From positions 1 through 57,065 of the forward strand of contig NZ_PGVA01000032.1 of the NCBI RefSeq assembly GCF_002860125.1: DNA of 57,065 bases. The letters run 5' to 3'. Made by a program: the position numbers and the translations under genes. Numbering within the stretch: the first letter of the stretch is position 1; each line of letters opens with the position of its first letter. This DNA is from Bacillus canaveralius (GTDB taxonomy: Bacteria; Bacillota; Bacilli; Bacillales; Cytobacillaceae). Below the pieces are notes generated by a model, which saw only the letters and a program-made list of their open reading frames with translations, made no database searches and had not been told where the DNA came from. This document shows, piece after piece, positions 26,886-35,051 of the stretch.

Positions 26886-26911
26886 GGATGTCGGTTCAAG
26901 AACCGACATCC
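26886..26911 (-). terminator. Terminator of the luciferase-like gene
   Basis: A perfect 11-bp stem, GGATGTCGGTT with AACCGACATCC, around a 4-nt loop. It is followed on the minus strand by TTTTCTGTT and lies 2 bp after the stop at 26914. Confidence 0.85.
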
Positions 26912-26913
26912 TC

Positions 26914-27972
26914 CTACTTTCCTTCACCGTTAGCTTCCCATCTTGATATTTCTTCTCGAACCATTGGCGCAACTTCTTTTCCGAGCAGTTCTATCGCTCT
27001 CATCACATCGTCATGCGGCATTGTTCCAACCGGTACGTGCAGCATAAACCGTGTGACACCGACATTCTTCCGAAGGTGAATTATTTTTTCGGCAACTGTC
27101 TTCGGATCACCTACGTACAAGGCACCTTCAAAACTGCGCGCGGCGTCGAAGCTGGAGCGGTCATACGGCCCCCATCCACGCTCCCGGCCCAGTTTATTCA
27201 TTGCCTGCTGGGTAGATGGGAAAAATTTATCGGCCGCGGTTTCCGTATCCTCGGCAATGAACCCGTGTGAATGCGACGCTACCGTGAGCTTCGATACGTC
27301 ATGACCTGCGTGCGCTGCTGCCTTTTTATAGAGCCTCACAAGTGGTTCAAAATGCAGCGGGCTGCCACCAATAATCGCCAGAACTAATGGCAGTCCAAGC
27401 AGGCCTGCACGAGCAACGGATTCGGAATTACCCCCGCTGCCAATCCATACAGGCAAAGGATTCTGAACAGGGCGCGGGTACACACCGAGATTTTGAATCG
27501 CAGGACGATGGCGACCTTGCCAGATGACTTTCTCGGACTCGCGTATTTTTAACAACAACTCCAGCTTCTCTTCGAACAGCTCATTGTAGTCATTTAAATC
27601 GTAGCCAAACAACGGAAAAGATTCGATAAAAGAACCCCGCCCTGCCATGATTTCTGCACGTCCGTTGGAAATCGCGTCGAGTGTGGCAAAATCCTGAAAC
27701 ACTCGCACTGGATCGGCAGAAGAAAGAACCGTTACTGCACTTGTCAGCCGTATCCGCTTTGTTTGGGACGCAGCCGCTGCCAAAATGATAGCAGGAGCTG
27801 ATGCCGCGTAATCTTCACGATGATGTTCCCCTACACCGAATACATCCAATCCTACCTGATCTGCCAGTACAATTTCCTCGACCACTTCCCGAATTCGCTG
27901 GGCATGACTGATGACCTCACCGGTTTCAACATCCGGCGTTGTCTCTACAAACGTGCTTAAACCTATCTCCAC
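26914..27972 (-). CDS. LLM-class flavin-dependent monooxygenase
   Basis: 352 aa, a bacterial-luciferase-like TIM barrel binding FMN or F420. [25 protein letters not shown] near residues 36-60, [39 protein letters not shown] near 76-115, and [19 protein letters not shown] near 175-195 are characteristic. The gene is monocistronic with a strong terminator. Its GC content is visibly higher than that of its neighbours, which hints at a separate origin. The substrate is unknown. Confidence 0.9.
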   Translation of the reverse strand: MEIGLSTFVETTPDVETGEVISHAQRIREVVEEIVLADQVGLDVFGVGEHHREDYAASAPAIILAAAASQTKRIRLTSAVTVLSSADPVRVFQDFATLDAISNGRAEIMAGRGSFIESFPLFGYDLNDYNELFEEKLELLLKIRESEKVIWQGRHRPAIQNLGVYPRPVQNPLPVWIGSGGNSESVARAGLLGLPLVLAIIGGSPLHFEPLVRLYKKAAAHAGHDVSKLTVASHSHGFIAEDTETAADKFFPSTQQAMNKLGRERGWGPYDRSSFDAARSFEGALYVGDPKTVAEKIIHLRKNVGVTRFMLHVPVGTMPHDDVMRAIELLGKEVAPMVREEISRWEANGEGK

Positions 27973-28378
27973 TGAATCTTCCTCCCATTCTAGTCGTAGC
28001 TACATGTCTCTTGCTGATCTTTTGATATACCTTTTCTAAAAGATACCACTCTTATCCAATCTGTGCACAATACACTGCTTTTTCGATGATATGTAGAGTT
28101 GCTGTTGATTAGTGAAAAAATGGAAATCTGAATTTTATTCATTTTTTCTATAGACTTGGCCACCCATTTCATTAATCCCTTTTGGGTTCATCTGAAAATA
28201 AAATGTCTGCAATTTTTAACTGATATATTGTTTTCTAATCACAAAAAACAACATTCCATATTTATTTTCTGACACATCTATGAAAGGATGTCGGCACTCG
28301 AAATAAAGCACCGGTTTTTGATGATCTAGTTTGGGGAATAGGAAGAATGACAATACAGGATGGAGGAATTTAGTTTAA
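27973..28378. other. Intergenic region, no gene seen
   Basis: Upstream of the monooxygenase and of the first micro-gene. It contains only short AT-rich frames. The promoter for the monooxygenase (minus) and for the micro-gene (plus) must lie here, but I see no convincing -35/-10 pair. Confidence 0.35.
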
Positions 28379-28453
28379 ATGAAAATACTTTTGATTATCG
28401 CTGTGATTGCAGTTGCGTTTGTGGTATATAAGAAGTTTGTTAAACGTAGTTAA
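28379..28453 (+). CDS. 24-aa hydrophobic micro-protein, copy 1
   Basis: ATG 28379 opens a 24-aa frame: MKILLIIAVIAVAFVVYKKF followed by a basic tail VKRS. It is a single predicted membrane helix with a positively charged C-terminus. GGAGG lies 12 bases before the ATG, a little far. A terminator-like hairpin follows directly (28462-28483). A second, frameshifted copy of the same cassette lies at 29148. Duplication with conserved upstream and downstream sequence suggests that it is a real unit. Function unknown. Confidence 0.5.
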   Translation: MKILLIIAVIAVAFVVYKKFVKRS

Positions 28454-28461
28454 AATAAAGG

Positions 28462-28483
28462 GGCTCTTCTGAGTCCCTTTTTG
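28462..28483 (+). terminator. Terminator after micro-gene copy 1
   Basis: GGGGCTC-TTCT-GAGTCCC, with one mismatched position, followed by TTTTT on the plus strand. It closely matches the hairpin after copy 2. Confidence 0.6.
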
Positions 28484-28575
28484 AGATATGGGGTGCCAAC
28501 CGTTATTGAAGAATGCACCTGTAGTTCATGATCTATATATTTATTCAAATAACTTCATTCGAGTGGCATTTTTCT

Positions 28576-29007
28576 CTACTTCAATGAAGCATGCTCCCAC
28601 AATCCCAGCCTTCCTTTCGCAGGAACAAATTCATCAAGCATCTTCCTGTCATTAACTTCCCAAGCATAGCTTCCCACATCAAAGTCACCCAATATATAAT
28701 CATTGCCCGATACGATCCGTCCATCCTCAAGGATTGCCGATGTCTTCTTGTCTTCCGTTACCTTTAAACAATTAATAAGCTGACATGTACCAATAATCAT
28801 CCCGGTTGGAAGAGTATCCTCTGTGTAGCCATGCTTGCCAAGCAAATACAGTATACCCTCATGACTGCAGACTGCCTTGTCCACTTTCTTGCTAGTATGA
28901 ATCGCCAACGGCCCACGATAATTTGTCCTCCATGTCCTTGTTTCATATTGGGCTTCACCAAGGATGAATAGACTTGCCCAAGGCTGGATCATTGATAAAA
29001 CCTTCAA
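28576..29007 (-). CDS. ASCH-domain protein
   Basis: 143 aa. An ASCH domain (PUA-like beta-barrel fold thought to bind RNA) begins at once: MKVLSMIQPWASLFILGEAQYETR. YRGPLAIHTSKKVDK and LPTGMIIGTCQLINCLKV follow, and it ends AWEVNDRKMLDEFVPAKGRLGLWE. TTG 29007 lies seven bases after GGAGGG. The gene lies opposite in strand to, and between, two copies of a micro-gene cassette, which suggests that it was inserted or that the cassette was duplicated around it. RNA-binding or base-modification roles are inferred from the domain only. Confidence 0.8.
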   Translation of the reverse strand: MKVLSMIQPWASLFILGEAQYETRTWRTNYRGPLAIHTSKKVDKAVCSHEGILYLLGKHGYTEDTLPTGMIIGTCQLINCLKVTEDKKTSAILEDGRIVSGNDYILGDFDVGSYAWEVNDRKMLDEFVPAKGRLGLWEHASLK

Positions 29008-29147
29008 ATACAGTCCCTCCAACCTGAAAAAATACTTTGTCTTTAAAGTATCCAGATGGAATAATATTATTAGTACAGGCAGTTCCTCAGAATTTCCTTA
29101 CGCCCCCATAAAATGAGAATGACAATACAGGGGAGGAAATTAGTGCA

Positions 29148-29261
29148 ATGAAAATACTTTTGATTATCGCTTTGATTGCAGTTGCCTATGTGTATATAAG
29201 AAGTTTGTTAAACCCAGTTAAAATAGAGGGACTCTTCAAAGTCCCTTTTGGGTTGAGCTAA
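29148..29261 (+). pseudogene. Micro-protein cassette, copy 2 (frameshifted)
   Basis: The start MKILLIIALIAVAYV and the GGAGG-bearing leader match copy 1 at 28379. One base is missing after GTTGCCTATGTG compared with copy 1, so the frame runs on through the former stop and through the terminator hairpin to 29261 (37 codons). The hydrophobic helix remains but the KKFVKRS tail is lost. Confidence 0.5.
29226..29250 (+). terminator. Terminator after micro-gene copy 2
   Basis: AGGGACT-CTTCAA-AGTCCCT followed by TTTTG on the plus strand, a perfect 7-bp stem. Equivalent to the hairpin after copy 1. Confidence 0.6.
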
Positions 29262-29365
29262 TCTGCCCAAAAGTTTTAAAAAATCGTTGCCCTCCCTGTT
29301 ATTTCACGTTTTTTGCTCCTTAACAAATTGTTTCACCCACGATATTTTCTCCAGTAGACTAAAAA

Positions 29366-29388
29366 TGACCTACCCTTTGGGCAGGTCA
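29366..29388 (-). terminator. Terminator overlapping the end of the 63-aa gene
   Basis: On the minus strand TGACCTGCCC-AAA-GGGTAGGTCA followed by TTTTT: a 10-bp stem with one G-U pair. The hairpin includes the stop codon of the upstream gene. Confidence 0.75.
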
Positions 29389-29561
29389 AGTGCTTGATAT
29401 GCTAACTGATACTTTCCTCCATCAGCTACTTCTGAATGGTACAACGCCTTTAGGGCAAAGTTTTTCTCAAGATCATGCTCTTCCATCAGAGTTTTTAAGT
29501 GCGTCTGCAATTCTTTATTCTCTTTGACCAGCTGTTTCATTTGCGTCTTAATGTACTTCAC
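29370..29561 (-). CDS. Small coiled-coil-like protein, unknown
   Basis: 63 aa. The first 35 residues (KYIKTQMKQLVKENKELQTH and on) are highly charged and helical, suggesting a short coiled coil. The rest, ALYHSEVADGGKYQLAYQALD, is mixed. GTG 29561 lies 11 bases after AAAGGAG. Its own terminator overlaps the stop, which argues that it is expressed. I do not recognise the family. Confidence 0.55.
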   Translation of the reverse strand: MKYIKTQMKQLVKENKELQTHLKTLMEEHDLEKNFALKALYHSEVADGGKYQLAYQALDLPKG

Positions 29562-29626
29562 GAGATGTGTAACTCCTTTCTTCCACCAAATCTATCCACT
29601 GAACTTTTCGTCAATTTAGAAAAAAA

Positions 29627-29671
29627 GCCTGATCCTGTACTGTGTTAACTCTAACATACCAGGGGTCAGGC
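29627..29671. repeat. Imperfect inverted repeat with GGTCAGGC end
   Basis: GCCTGATCCTG at the left and CAGGGGTCAGGC at the right, about 20 bases apart. Short elements ending in GGTCAGGCAC are common between genes in Bacillus-type genomes. No other copy is seen in this window. Confidence 0.4.
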
Positions 29672-29731
29672 ACTGAAGTTTCTCATCCTCACAAAGACGA
29701 CACTTATAACTTTATTGCCGTTTTAAAGTGT

Positions 29732-29950
29732 TCATGACTTTATTAGTTTATAATTTTTATGATTGACCACAGTTTTTATTGGAACGTCTTTTTTTACATC
29801 CCTGCCAATTTCCGCAATAACAGAGTTTTCCCGTGTCACTAATACTTTCCCCTTCTGTCCTTGTCCATTCCCTCTTGATATTTGGATCATATCTCCAATA
29901 TTTGCTTTGTTAATGTTCTCTGTCTGGTTCTCACTTTTTTCTTCTGTCAT
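29732..29950 (-). CDS. DUF2187-family small protein
   Basis: 72 aa. After a polar N-terminal stretch the sequence has IGDMIQISRGNGQGQKGKVL, a KOW-like turn, then ENSVIAEIG and TVVNHKNYKLI, which are the conserved parts of DUF2187. These are small, likely SH3-like proteins with no assigned role in Firmicutes. ATG 29950 follows GAGGGGG. Confidence 0.7.
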   Translation of the reverse strand: MTEEKSENQTENINKANIGDMIQISRGNGQGQKGKVLVTRENSVIAEIGRDVKKDVPIKTVVNHKNYKLIKS

Positions 29951-30082
29951 TTCATGTCCCCCTCGTTATACCATATTTATGCGATGCGATTTTTCATTTC
30001 ACCAAGTTAGTATTACCCTTCCCATTAACTATACAAAACTAAAATATAATAAAATGGATGGGAAAATAGGGTAATCCTACAG

Positions 30083-30498
30083 TTAGTATATAACAGATCT
30101 TATTTGTTTCTCATCTTCTACAAAAAGAAGTCCCTTAAAAAATAAAGGACAATCGTGCTCAGCATTTTTTCCACCGCTGAGATGGAGTTTCATAATATCT
30201 TTGTTTATTCGTGGGGTTTTATTATTATGAACGACTCGGCGGCCACTGATTTTATCTTCGAACGCGGCTTTTCCTCTAACAACTTCATCCTTTTTTGGAG
30301 CTTCCATTTTAGGTATCTCGAAGCCGATGTATTTTTCAATTGCAGAAATGAATTTTCCTTTATTGCCAGCTCTTCCTGTTCTTCCTGTCCGGTGGACATA
30401 GCTCTCTTTTTCCATTGGTACATCATTATTCATGAAAAGTGTGACATTATCAACGTCTATGCCTCTTGCCTCTACATCGGTGGCGATTATGCCTACGT
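30083..30498 (-). pseudogene. dbpA: dbpA (YxiN-type DEAD-box RNA helicase) remnant
   Basis: Reading from about 30498, IIATDVEARGIDVDNV, then KESYVHRTGRTGRAGNKGK (motifs V and VI of DEAD-box helicases), then IEKYIGFEIPKMEAP and NKDIMKLHLSGGK match the DbpA helicase core end and the start of its rRNA-binding region. The N-terminal 60% is gone. The frame is lost after GGKNAEH, so the C-terminal RNA-recognition domain is missing. Several residues within the linker are also deleted. A non-functional relic. Confidence 0.85.
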
Positions 30499-30628
30499 TT
30501 CATGCCTAAAAAATAAATTAATAAGTACTAATTTTACATTTGTTATATATTCCCTTCTTAAAACGAAACTATATAAATCGTACTATCTTCATACCCCGTA
30601 TTGCGTATACTACTGTATATAACGAAAA

Positions 30629-30661
30629 GGATGCCCCAAACGCGAAAATTTTGGGACACCC
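30629..30661 (-). terminator. Terminator of the PTS operon
   Basis: On the minus strand GGGTGTCCCAA, a loop of about 11 nt, TTGGGGCATCC, then TTTTCGTT: an 11-bp stem with two G-U pairs. It begins 7 bp past the creatininase stop. Confidence 0.8.
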
Positions 30662-30667
30662 TATACA

Positions 30668-31417
30668 TTATTGACTGCATACTCCTTTGTAGGCTTCCTG
30701 TATCAATTGTTCCATTTCATCCACAAATATTTTAAGCATCTTTTCCCCTTTTTCTTTAGACGCTTTTGTTGCATCACCATAGACGCCACTTTTACTAAGG
30801 TCCCCTAAGGATATTGTCGATTTCCCATACAACATTGGCTTACAAGGATATTCACTCACAGCCTTCGACATATCTACCAGTTCAGGTTTTAGCGCTAACA
30901 TTAAAGAAGTTTCGAATTCACATGCATGCACCATTCCATGCCAGCTTGGAGTCTCACAATGCTCCTCCATAATTTCATTTAGGTTTGGATAGAACAGGTA
31001 GATCACTGGTATATCAAGTTCATCCATCAATTCTCGTGCCGCATACTTCATACTTGTGTTATTTGCATCATGGCCATTTACCAAGACTAACATTTTAACT
31101 CCGTATCGGGCTACACTATAAGCAACATCCTTTATCACTGCCTCAACATGGTGCTGCTGTAAGGATATTGTACCTGGAATGTCTCGCCAGACCCAGGAAT
31201 ATCCAAAGGGCATAGAAGGCAATAATATCGCACCGGTTCTTTCAGAGAGTTTTTGTGAAATGCCCTCTGCTAAAAAAATATCTACACCGAGAGGTAAATG
31301 ATGGCCATGCTGCTCTGTGGCTCCTATTGGCAAGATTGCAACAGGGAATTCTTCCACTGCCTTACTTGCTTCATCCCTTGTCATATAAATTAGCTCTTTG
31401 GCCTTTTGCATGCTCAT
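30668..31417 (-). CDS. Creatininase-family hydrolase
   Basis: 249 aa. ILPIGATEQHGHHLPLGVD (about 28-46) holds the Glu, His and Asp metal ligands. LVLVNGHDANN carries the next His, and VHACEFETSLMLALKPE the catalytic region. Family members open cyclic amides or act on formamide intermediates. Last gene of the PTS operon, overlapping the aldolase end by one base. With the phosphotriesterase homologue it suggests two successive hydrolytic steps on the imported compound. Substrate unknown. Confidence 0.85.
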   Translation of the reverse strand: MSMQKAKELIYMTRDEASKAVEEFPVAILPIGATEQHGHHLPLGVDIFLAEGISQKLSERTGAILLPSMPFGYSWVWRDIPGTISLQQHHVEAVIKDVAYSVARYGVKMLVLVNGHDANNTSMKYAARELMDELDIPVIYLFYPNLNEIMEEHCETPSWHGMVHACEFETSLMLALKPELVDMSKAVSEYPCKPMLYGKSTISLGDLSKSGVYGDATKASKEKGEKMLKIFVDEMEQLIQEAYKGVCSQ

Positions 31418-32037
31418 TACCCCTCATTCTTTAATACTGATACATACTCATATGCTTTTGCCCTGATTTTTTCTTTATCCTTTTTTGTTGCTCCCCATGG
31501 AACTAGATCACTGCCGATTCCAAAGGAAGAACATCCAGCTTGATAAAACTCCATTATGTTATCCAAAGACACTCCGCCTACAGCCATCAAATGCAAGTTA
31601 GGAAAAGGACCCTTTAGATTTTTTACATAATCAGATCCGAGATTGCCTGCAGGAAATAACTTTTGCACCTTTATATTTTGATTGATGGTCTGCATTACTT
31701 CCCCTGGTGTGAATACACCCGGGAAAACATTTATATTCAACTGTAGAAGCTGCTTAATAAGTTCCTTGTCCCAACCTGGAGTAATCACGTATTTTGCTCC
31801 CGCTTCTATTGCTTTTTTCGCTTGATCAATATTTGTGACTGTTCCTACCCCAAGGTTTATTTTTTGTCCAAATCTTTTATTTAATATTCTAATGCATTCA
31901 AGGCCTTTTTCTTCTTCACTCAAAGATACTTCCACCCAGTTGATTCCGCCTTCAATCAAGGCTTCTTGAACATCGATAACATTAGATGGGTCGACTCCGC
32001 GAATTATAGCAACGATGGTTCCTTTATCAACAATCAT
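31417..32037 (-). CDS. KDPG/KHG-type aldolase
   Basis: 206 aa, class I aldolase. Schiff-base lysine at 126 (VQKLFPAGN) and Glu36 (NWVEVSLS) are in place, with NLGVGTV and the late LMAVGGVSLDNI phosphate-binding motif. It cleaves 2-keto-3-deoxy-6-phospho sugar acids to pyruvate and an aldehyde phosphate. ATG 32037 follows GGAAGGTG. It differs clearly from the second aldolase at 50764, and in this PTS operon it probably acts on the phosphorylated import product after ring opening. Confidence 0.85.
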   Translation of the reverse strand: MIVDKGTIVAIIRGVDPSNVIDVQEALIEGGINWVEVSLSEEEKGLECIRILNKRFGQKINLGVGTVTNIDQAKKAIEAGAKYVITPGWDKELIKQLLQLNINVFPGVFTPGEVMQTINQNIKVQKLFPAGNLGSDYVKNLKGPFPNLHLMAVGGVSLDNIMEFYQAGCSSFGIGSDLVPWGATKKDKEKIRAKAYEYVSVLKNEG

Positions 32038-32049
32038 GATAACACCTTC

Positions 32050-32964
32050 CTAAAATTGAGCCAGCCAGCGGGCTGGATTTTTAACAAAAATCATCTCAAT
32101 ATCTTCCTGGCTGACACCCTCATCCAATAAGCGAGGGATAAACTTTTGGAGTATATACTCAAATCCAGGTCCGCCGCCATAAGCATGAAGATAACTTTTT
32201 CTTCCCATATCAGCGGATACCAACAATTGTTTCACATACCCATGGTCGATCATATTTTTTATCAGCTCAACCCGTACACTATCTGGATAATATTTAATCT
32301 TACTTGCCCCATCAAATTGCACGTATGCCCCTCGCTTTGCCAGTTGCAAGTGATAATAAGGGTCTGCGTTTCGGTCGCTATGGCCTACCGCTACTTTTGT
32401 GAGGTCCACACCCTCTTCTTCAAGTATATCGAGCATTTCCTGGCCCATCGTTCCAGCTTCAGTGTGAAGCCATACCGGTGCCCCCGTTTGGAGTTGGGCT
32501 CTGGACATTGAACGAGTCACTTTTTCTTCTAAGGGATGAATAAGTTGATCCCAGGAGCCGGATTTCAAAAATCCTGCTTTAGCGGAAGTCCCATCCATTC
32601 CGATGGTAAGGTCACGCACTAATTTCTGCGTTATTTCCTCAATTGTTAATGCTTGGACCCACGTTGGAAAATAAATATGCTTATTAAATCCTGTAGTCAT
32701 TACAAGATGTACACCCGTTTCCTGAGCCATTCTAATTAAGTGCTTTGCGTCACGGCCATAATCTAAAGTTGTCGCATCAACAAGAGCATTCCCGCCTGCG
32801 TTTTTAAATCTCCATAATTCGCTGACGCTTGCTTCATAATCGGTTAATTCTAAATCGCGGTCTTTTTGGCTTGCAGGGGGATTTGCCCACAAGTGTTCAT
32901 GACTATAAGTAAATCCGAGCTCCTTTGCTTCTATGTCACCTAAAACAGTGCGAACTTTCGCCAT
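32050..32964 (-). CDS. Phosphotriesterase-family metal hydrolase (PTS operon)
   Basis: 304 aa. YSHEHLWAN supplies HxH, KAGFLKSG the lysine region, VWLHTEAG and VAVGHSDRNADPYYHLQ two histidines, and LLVSADMGRKSYLHAYGGGPG the last Asp. PTE homologues beside ascorbate-type PTS genes are thought to hydrolyse phosphorylated sugar lactones or esters. Shorter than the homologue at 16510, with a different loop set. ATG 32964 follows GTAGGAGTG. Confidence 0.85.
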   Translation of the reverse strand: MAKVRTVLGDIEAKELGFTYSHEHLWANPPASQKDRDLELTDYEASVSELWRFKNAGGNALVDATTLDYGRDAKHLIRMAQETGVHLVMTTGFNKHIYFPTWVQALTIEEITQKLVRDLTIGMDGTSAKAGFLKSGSWDQLIHPLEEKVTRSMSRAQLQTGAPVWLHTEAGTMGQEMLDILEEEGVDLTKVAVGHSDRNADPYYHLQLAKRGAYVQFDGASKIKYYPDSVRVELIKNMIDHGYVKQLLVSADMGRKSYLHAYGGGPGFEYILQKFIPRLLDEGVSQEDIEMIFVKNPARWLAQF

Positions 32965-33004
32965 TTCTATCACTCCTACAACAATTTAAAGATTAAAATA
33001 GTTA

Positions 33005-33031
33005 GAGGAAAGAATGCTGATTTCTTTCCTC
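33005..33031 (-). promoter_or_regulatory. Intercistronic hairpin between IIC and the phosphotriesterase gene
   Basis: A 10-bp perfect stem, GAGGAAAGAA with TTCTTTCCTC, around a 7-nt loop. On the transcribed strand it is not followed by a T-run, so it is more likely an mRNA-stabilising element than a terminator. Confidence 0.5.
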
Positions 33032-33044
33032 ATTTTTCTTTTAA

Positions 33045-34313
33045 TTAAATTCCAAATCCAAATAGCGATCCAACCAGGCGAATAAGAATAATCACGATAA
33101 TCGCATCAGGGGAAGCAAACCAAAGTCCTTCAACACCGTATTGGGTTACATCGACTAGCGGATATGCAAGTGCGACGAGCAATGTCCAAGTAAATCCGAG
33201 GAAAAATCCGCTGAAAACAGCTCCCCTTCTTCCGCCTGTCGCGTTCCCAAATACGCCTGCAGCTCCACCCATAAAGAACAAACCAATAACAGATGGGAGT
33301 ACTACTACTGGCAGAAAACTAGAAATCAATGTTACTAGTAAACCACCAACTAATGCAGCCAAGAAACCGAGAGTCACTGCTATCGGTGCGAAAGAGTAGA
33401 AGATTGGAACATCCAGGGCTGGTTTCGCTCCGGGTACAATTTTTTCACCGACGCCTTTAAACGCTGGGACGATTTCACCCAGGAACATCCGAACCCCTTG
33501 CAATAATACAAGGATACCGACAACGAAAGTTAAGGCAGTCATAATCGAGAATTGAATCATGTTCTGCCCGCCTGCAATCTCCTCCATTTTGGCAGGACCG
33601 ACAAATAATGCAGTAACCACATAAATGATCACCATGACAATCCCCATTAAGACACTCATATCTTTCAGGAAATCCAGTGACTTTGGTACTTTTACGTCTT
33701 CAGAAGATTTTTCTTTATTTCCAACTAAACCCCCAACCCACCCAGATAAACTAATCCAGGAACTTCCCCAGAAACCGAAGGCCACATTATCATTGCCAGT
33801 TATTTTACGGATAAACGGCTGAGAAATAGCAGGGAATAAAACCATCGATATACCCTGGATAATGGAACCTAGAATAACTGTCATTGAAGTTGAGAAGCCC
33901 ATTTGGCTGAACACAATTGCCATTGTTCCAGCAAAAGAGAACATCATATGTCCAGTCAAGAAGATATACTTCCATTTTGTCAGTCTTGCAATCACTAAGT
34001 TAATTAAAAAAGAGAATATTAGTATTAAAGCAGTTTCTTTACCCAATACTGTTTGGACAGCGGCAACAAGGGCGTTATCTTCAGCAACTATTCCTGTTAG
34101 TCCAAACGCTTCCGTAAACATTGTACTAAACGGTATTAAAGCGTTTACAATAATGTTCGCACCTTGTTGCAGAATCAAAAATCCAAATACCGTTTTTAAA
34201 GTTCCCTTAATAATATCCGAGGTCGACTTTCTGAGAGCGATCAATCCAACCGCTGCAATAATTGCTAAAATGATAGCCGGGTTGCTTAAAATCGAAACAA
34301 TAGCATCTAACAT
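33045..34313 (-). CDS. Ascorbate-type PTS transporter subunit IIC (UlaA/SgaT family)
   Basis: 422 aa and strongly hydrophobic, with about 10-12 membrane segments. LLQGVRMFLGEIVPAFKGVGEKIVPGAKPALDVPIF and FFMGGAAGVFGNATGGRRGAVF are characteristic of EIIC of the ascorbate-Gat superfamily. It translocates a sugar or sugar acid during phosphorylation by IIB. GGGGTG lies upstream of ATG 34313, one base after the IIB gene. Confidence 0.9.
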   Translation of the reverse strand: MLDAIVSILSNPAIILAIIAAVGLIALRKSTSDIIKGTLKTVFGFLILQQGANIIVNALIPFSTMFTEAFGLTGIVAEDNALVAAVQTVLGKETALILIFSFLINLVIARLTKWKYIFLTGHMMFSFAGTMAIVFSQMGFSTSMTVILGSIIQGISMVLFPAISQPFIRKITGNDNVAFGFWGSSWISLSGWVGGLVGNKEKSSEDVKVPKSLDFLKDMSVLMGIVMVIIYVVTALFVGPAKMEEIAGGQNMIQFSIMTALTFVVGILVLLQGVRMFLGEIVPAFKGVGEKIVPGAKPALDVPIFYSFAPIAVTLGFLAALVGGLLVTLISSFLPVVVLPSVIGLFFMGGAAGVFGNATGGRRGAVFSGFFLGFTWTLLVALAYPLVDVTQYGVEGLWFASPDAIIVIILIRLVGSLFGFGI

Positions 34314-34601
34314 TTATTTCACCCCTTTGGCAACTCTTTCGATAACTGGCATTACTTTTCTTTCAATTTCTTCTTTGTCCAGTAAATTATTAATTGCAAC
34401 CACTTCGACAGACTCTCCGTCAAGTTCTGAGGCAATTTCACCTGAAGCCACCATAAAATCACACTCCTTACCTTTTGCAGATCCTAAATCTACCGCTTCT
34501 CCCTGGATGTCATAACCATGTTTTTTTCCAATAGCCTGAACATCCATCAGCAACATGAGCGATGTTCCAAAACCCATACCGCATACCGTCACAACCTTCA
34601 T
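34314..34601 (-). CDS. PTS transporter subunit IIB (ascorbate/lactose type)
   Basis: 95 aa. Phosphorylated Cys7 in the loop CGMGFGTSLML, followed by a small Rossmann-like fold. It passes phosphate from IIA to the substrate bound in IIC. ATG 34601 is ten bases after AAGGAG; an upstream in-frame GTG lacks a site. Confidence 0.9.
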   Translation of the reverse strand: MKVVTVCGMGFGTSLMLLMDVQAIGKKHGYDIQGEAVDLGSAKGKECDFMVASGEIASELDGESVEVVAINNLLDKEEIERKVMPVIERVAKGVK

Positions 34602-34615
34602 TCTCCCCACACTCC

Positions 34616-35050
34616 TTAATTAAAGATTGAAATAATTTCTTCTTTATTATTTGAACTTAAAATTATTTCCAACTTTGTTTTATCGCCTAAAACTGAAGCC
34701 AAGGATTGCAGCATACCAATATGACTGGTGCTGTCAATTCCAGAGATTGCACAAACCAACTGGACTGGATCGTTTGTTGGATGCCCGAATTTCACTGGGA
34801 TTTTCAACCTGACAAGGGAAACACTTTGCTGGAGAACCCCATGCTCAGGCCTTGCATGGGGGATTGCAATGGACGGTGCAAGGACAATATAAGGCCCAAT
34901 GTCCTGAAAGCCTTTAACCATTGCATCAACATATCGTTCCTCAACAATGTTCTCTTCCACTAGTAAGGCACCGGCACTTCTGATTGCTGCTTCTGCAGAC
35001 TCTGCTTCAACATCCAAACTAATTAATTTCTCATTTAACTGCAGCATCCT
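34616..35050 (-). CDS. PTS transporter subunit IIA (mannitol/fructose-type domain)
   Basis: 144 aa. The phosphorylated His64 lies in APSIAIPHARPEHG, the signature of this domain. It accepts phosphate from HPr. The start ATG 35050 overlaps the end of the regulator gene (stop at 35052), with GAAGGAAGTG upstream; the open frame extends further but only inside the regulator. Regulator and transporter are translationally coupled. Confidence 0.88.
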   Translation of the reverse strand, partial: RMLQLNEKLISLDVEAESAEAAIRSAGALLVEENIVEERYVDAMVKGFQDIGPYIVLAPSIAIPHARPEHGVLQQSVSLVRLKIPVKFGHPTNDPVQLVCAISGIDSTSHIGMLQSLASVLGDKTKLEIILSSNNKEEIISIFN

Positions 35051-35051
35051 G

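Noticed and set aside
27990-28172. 60-codon minus-strand frame upstream of the monooxygenase
   Set aside because: No ribosome-binding site, no family resemblance; likely chance.
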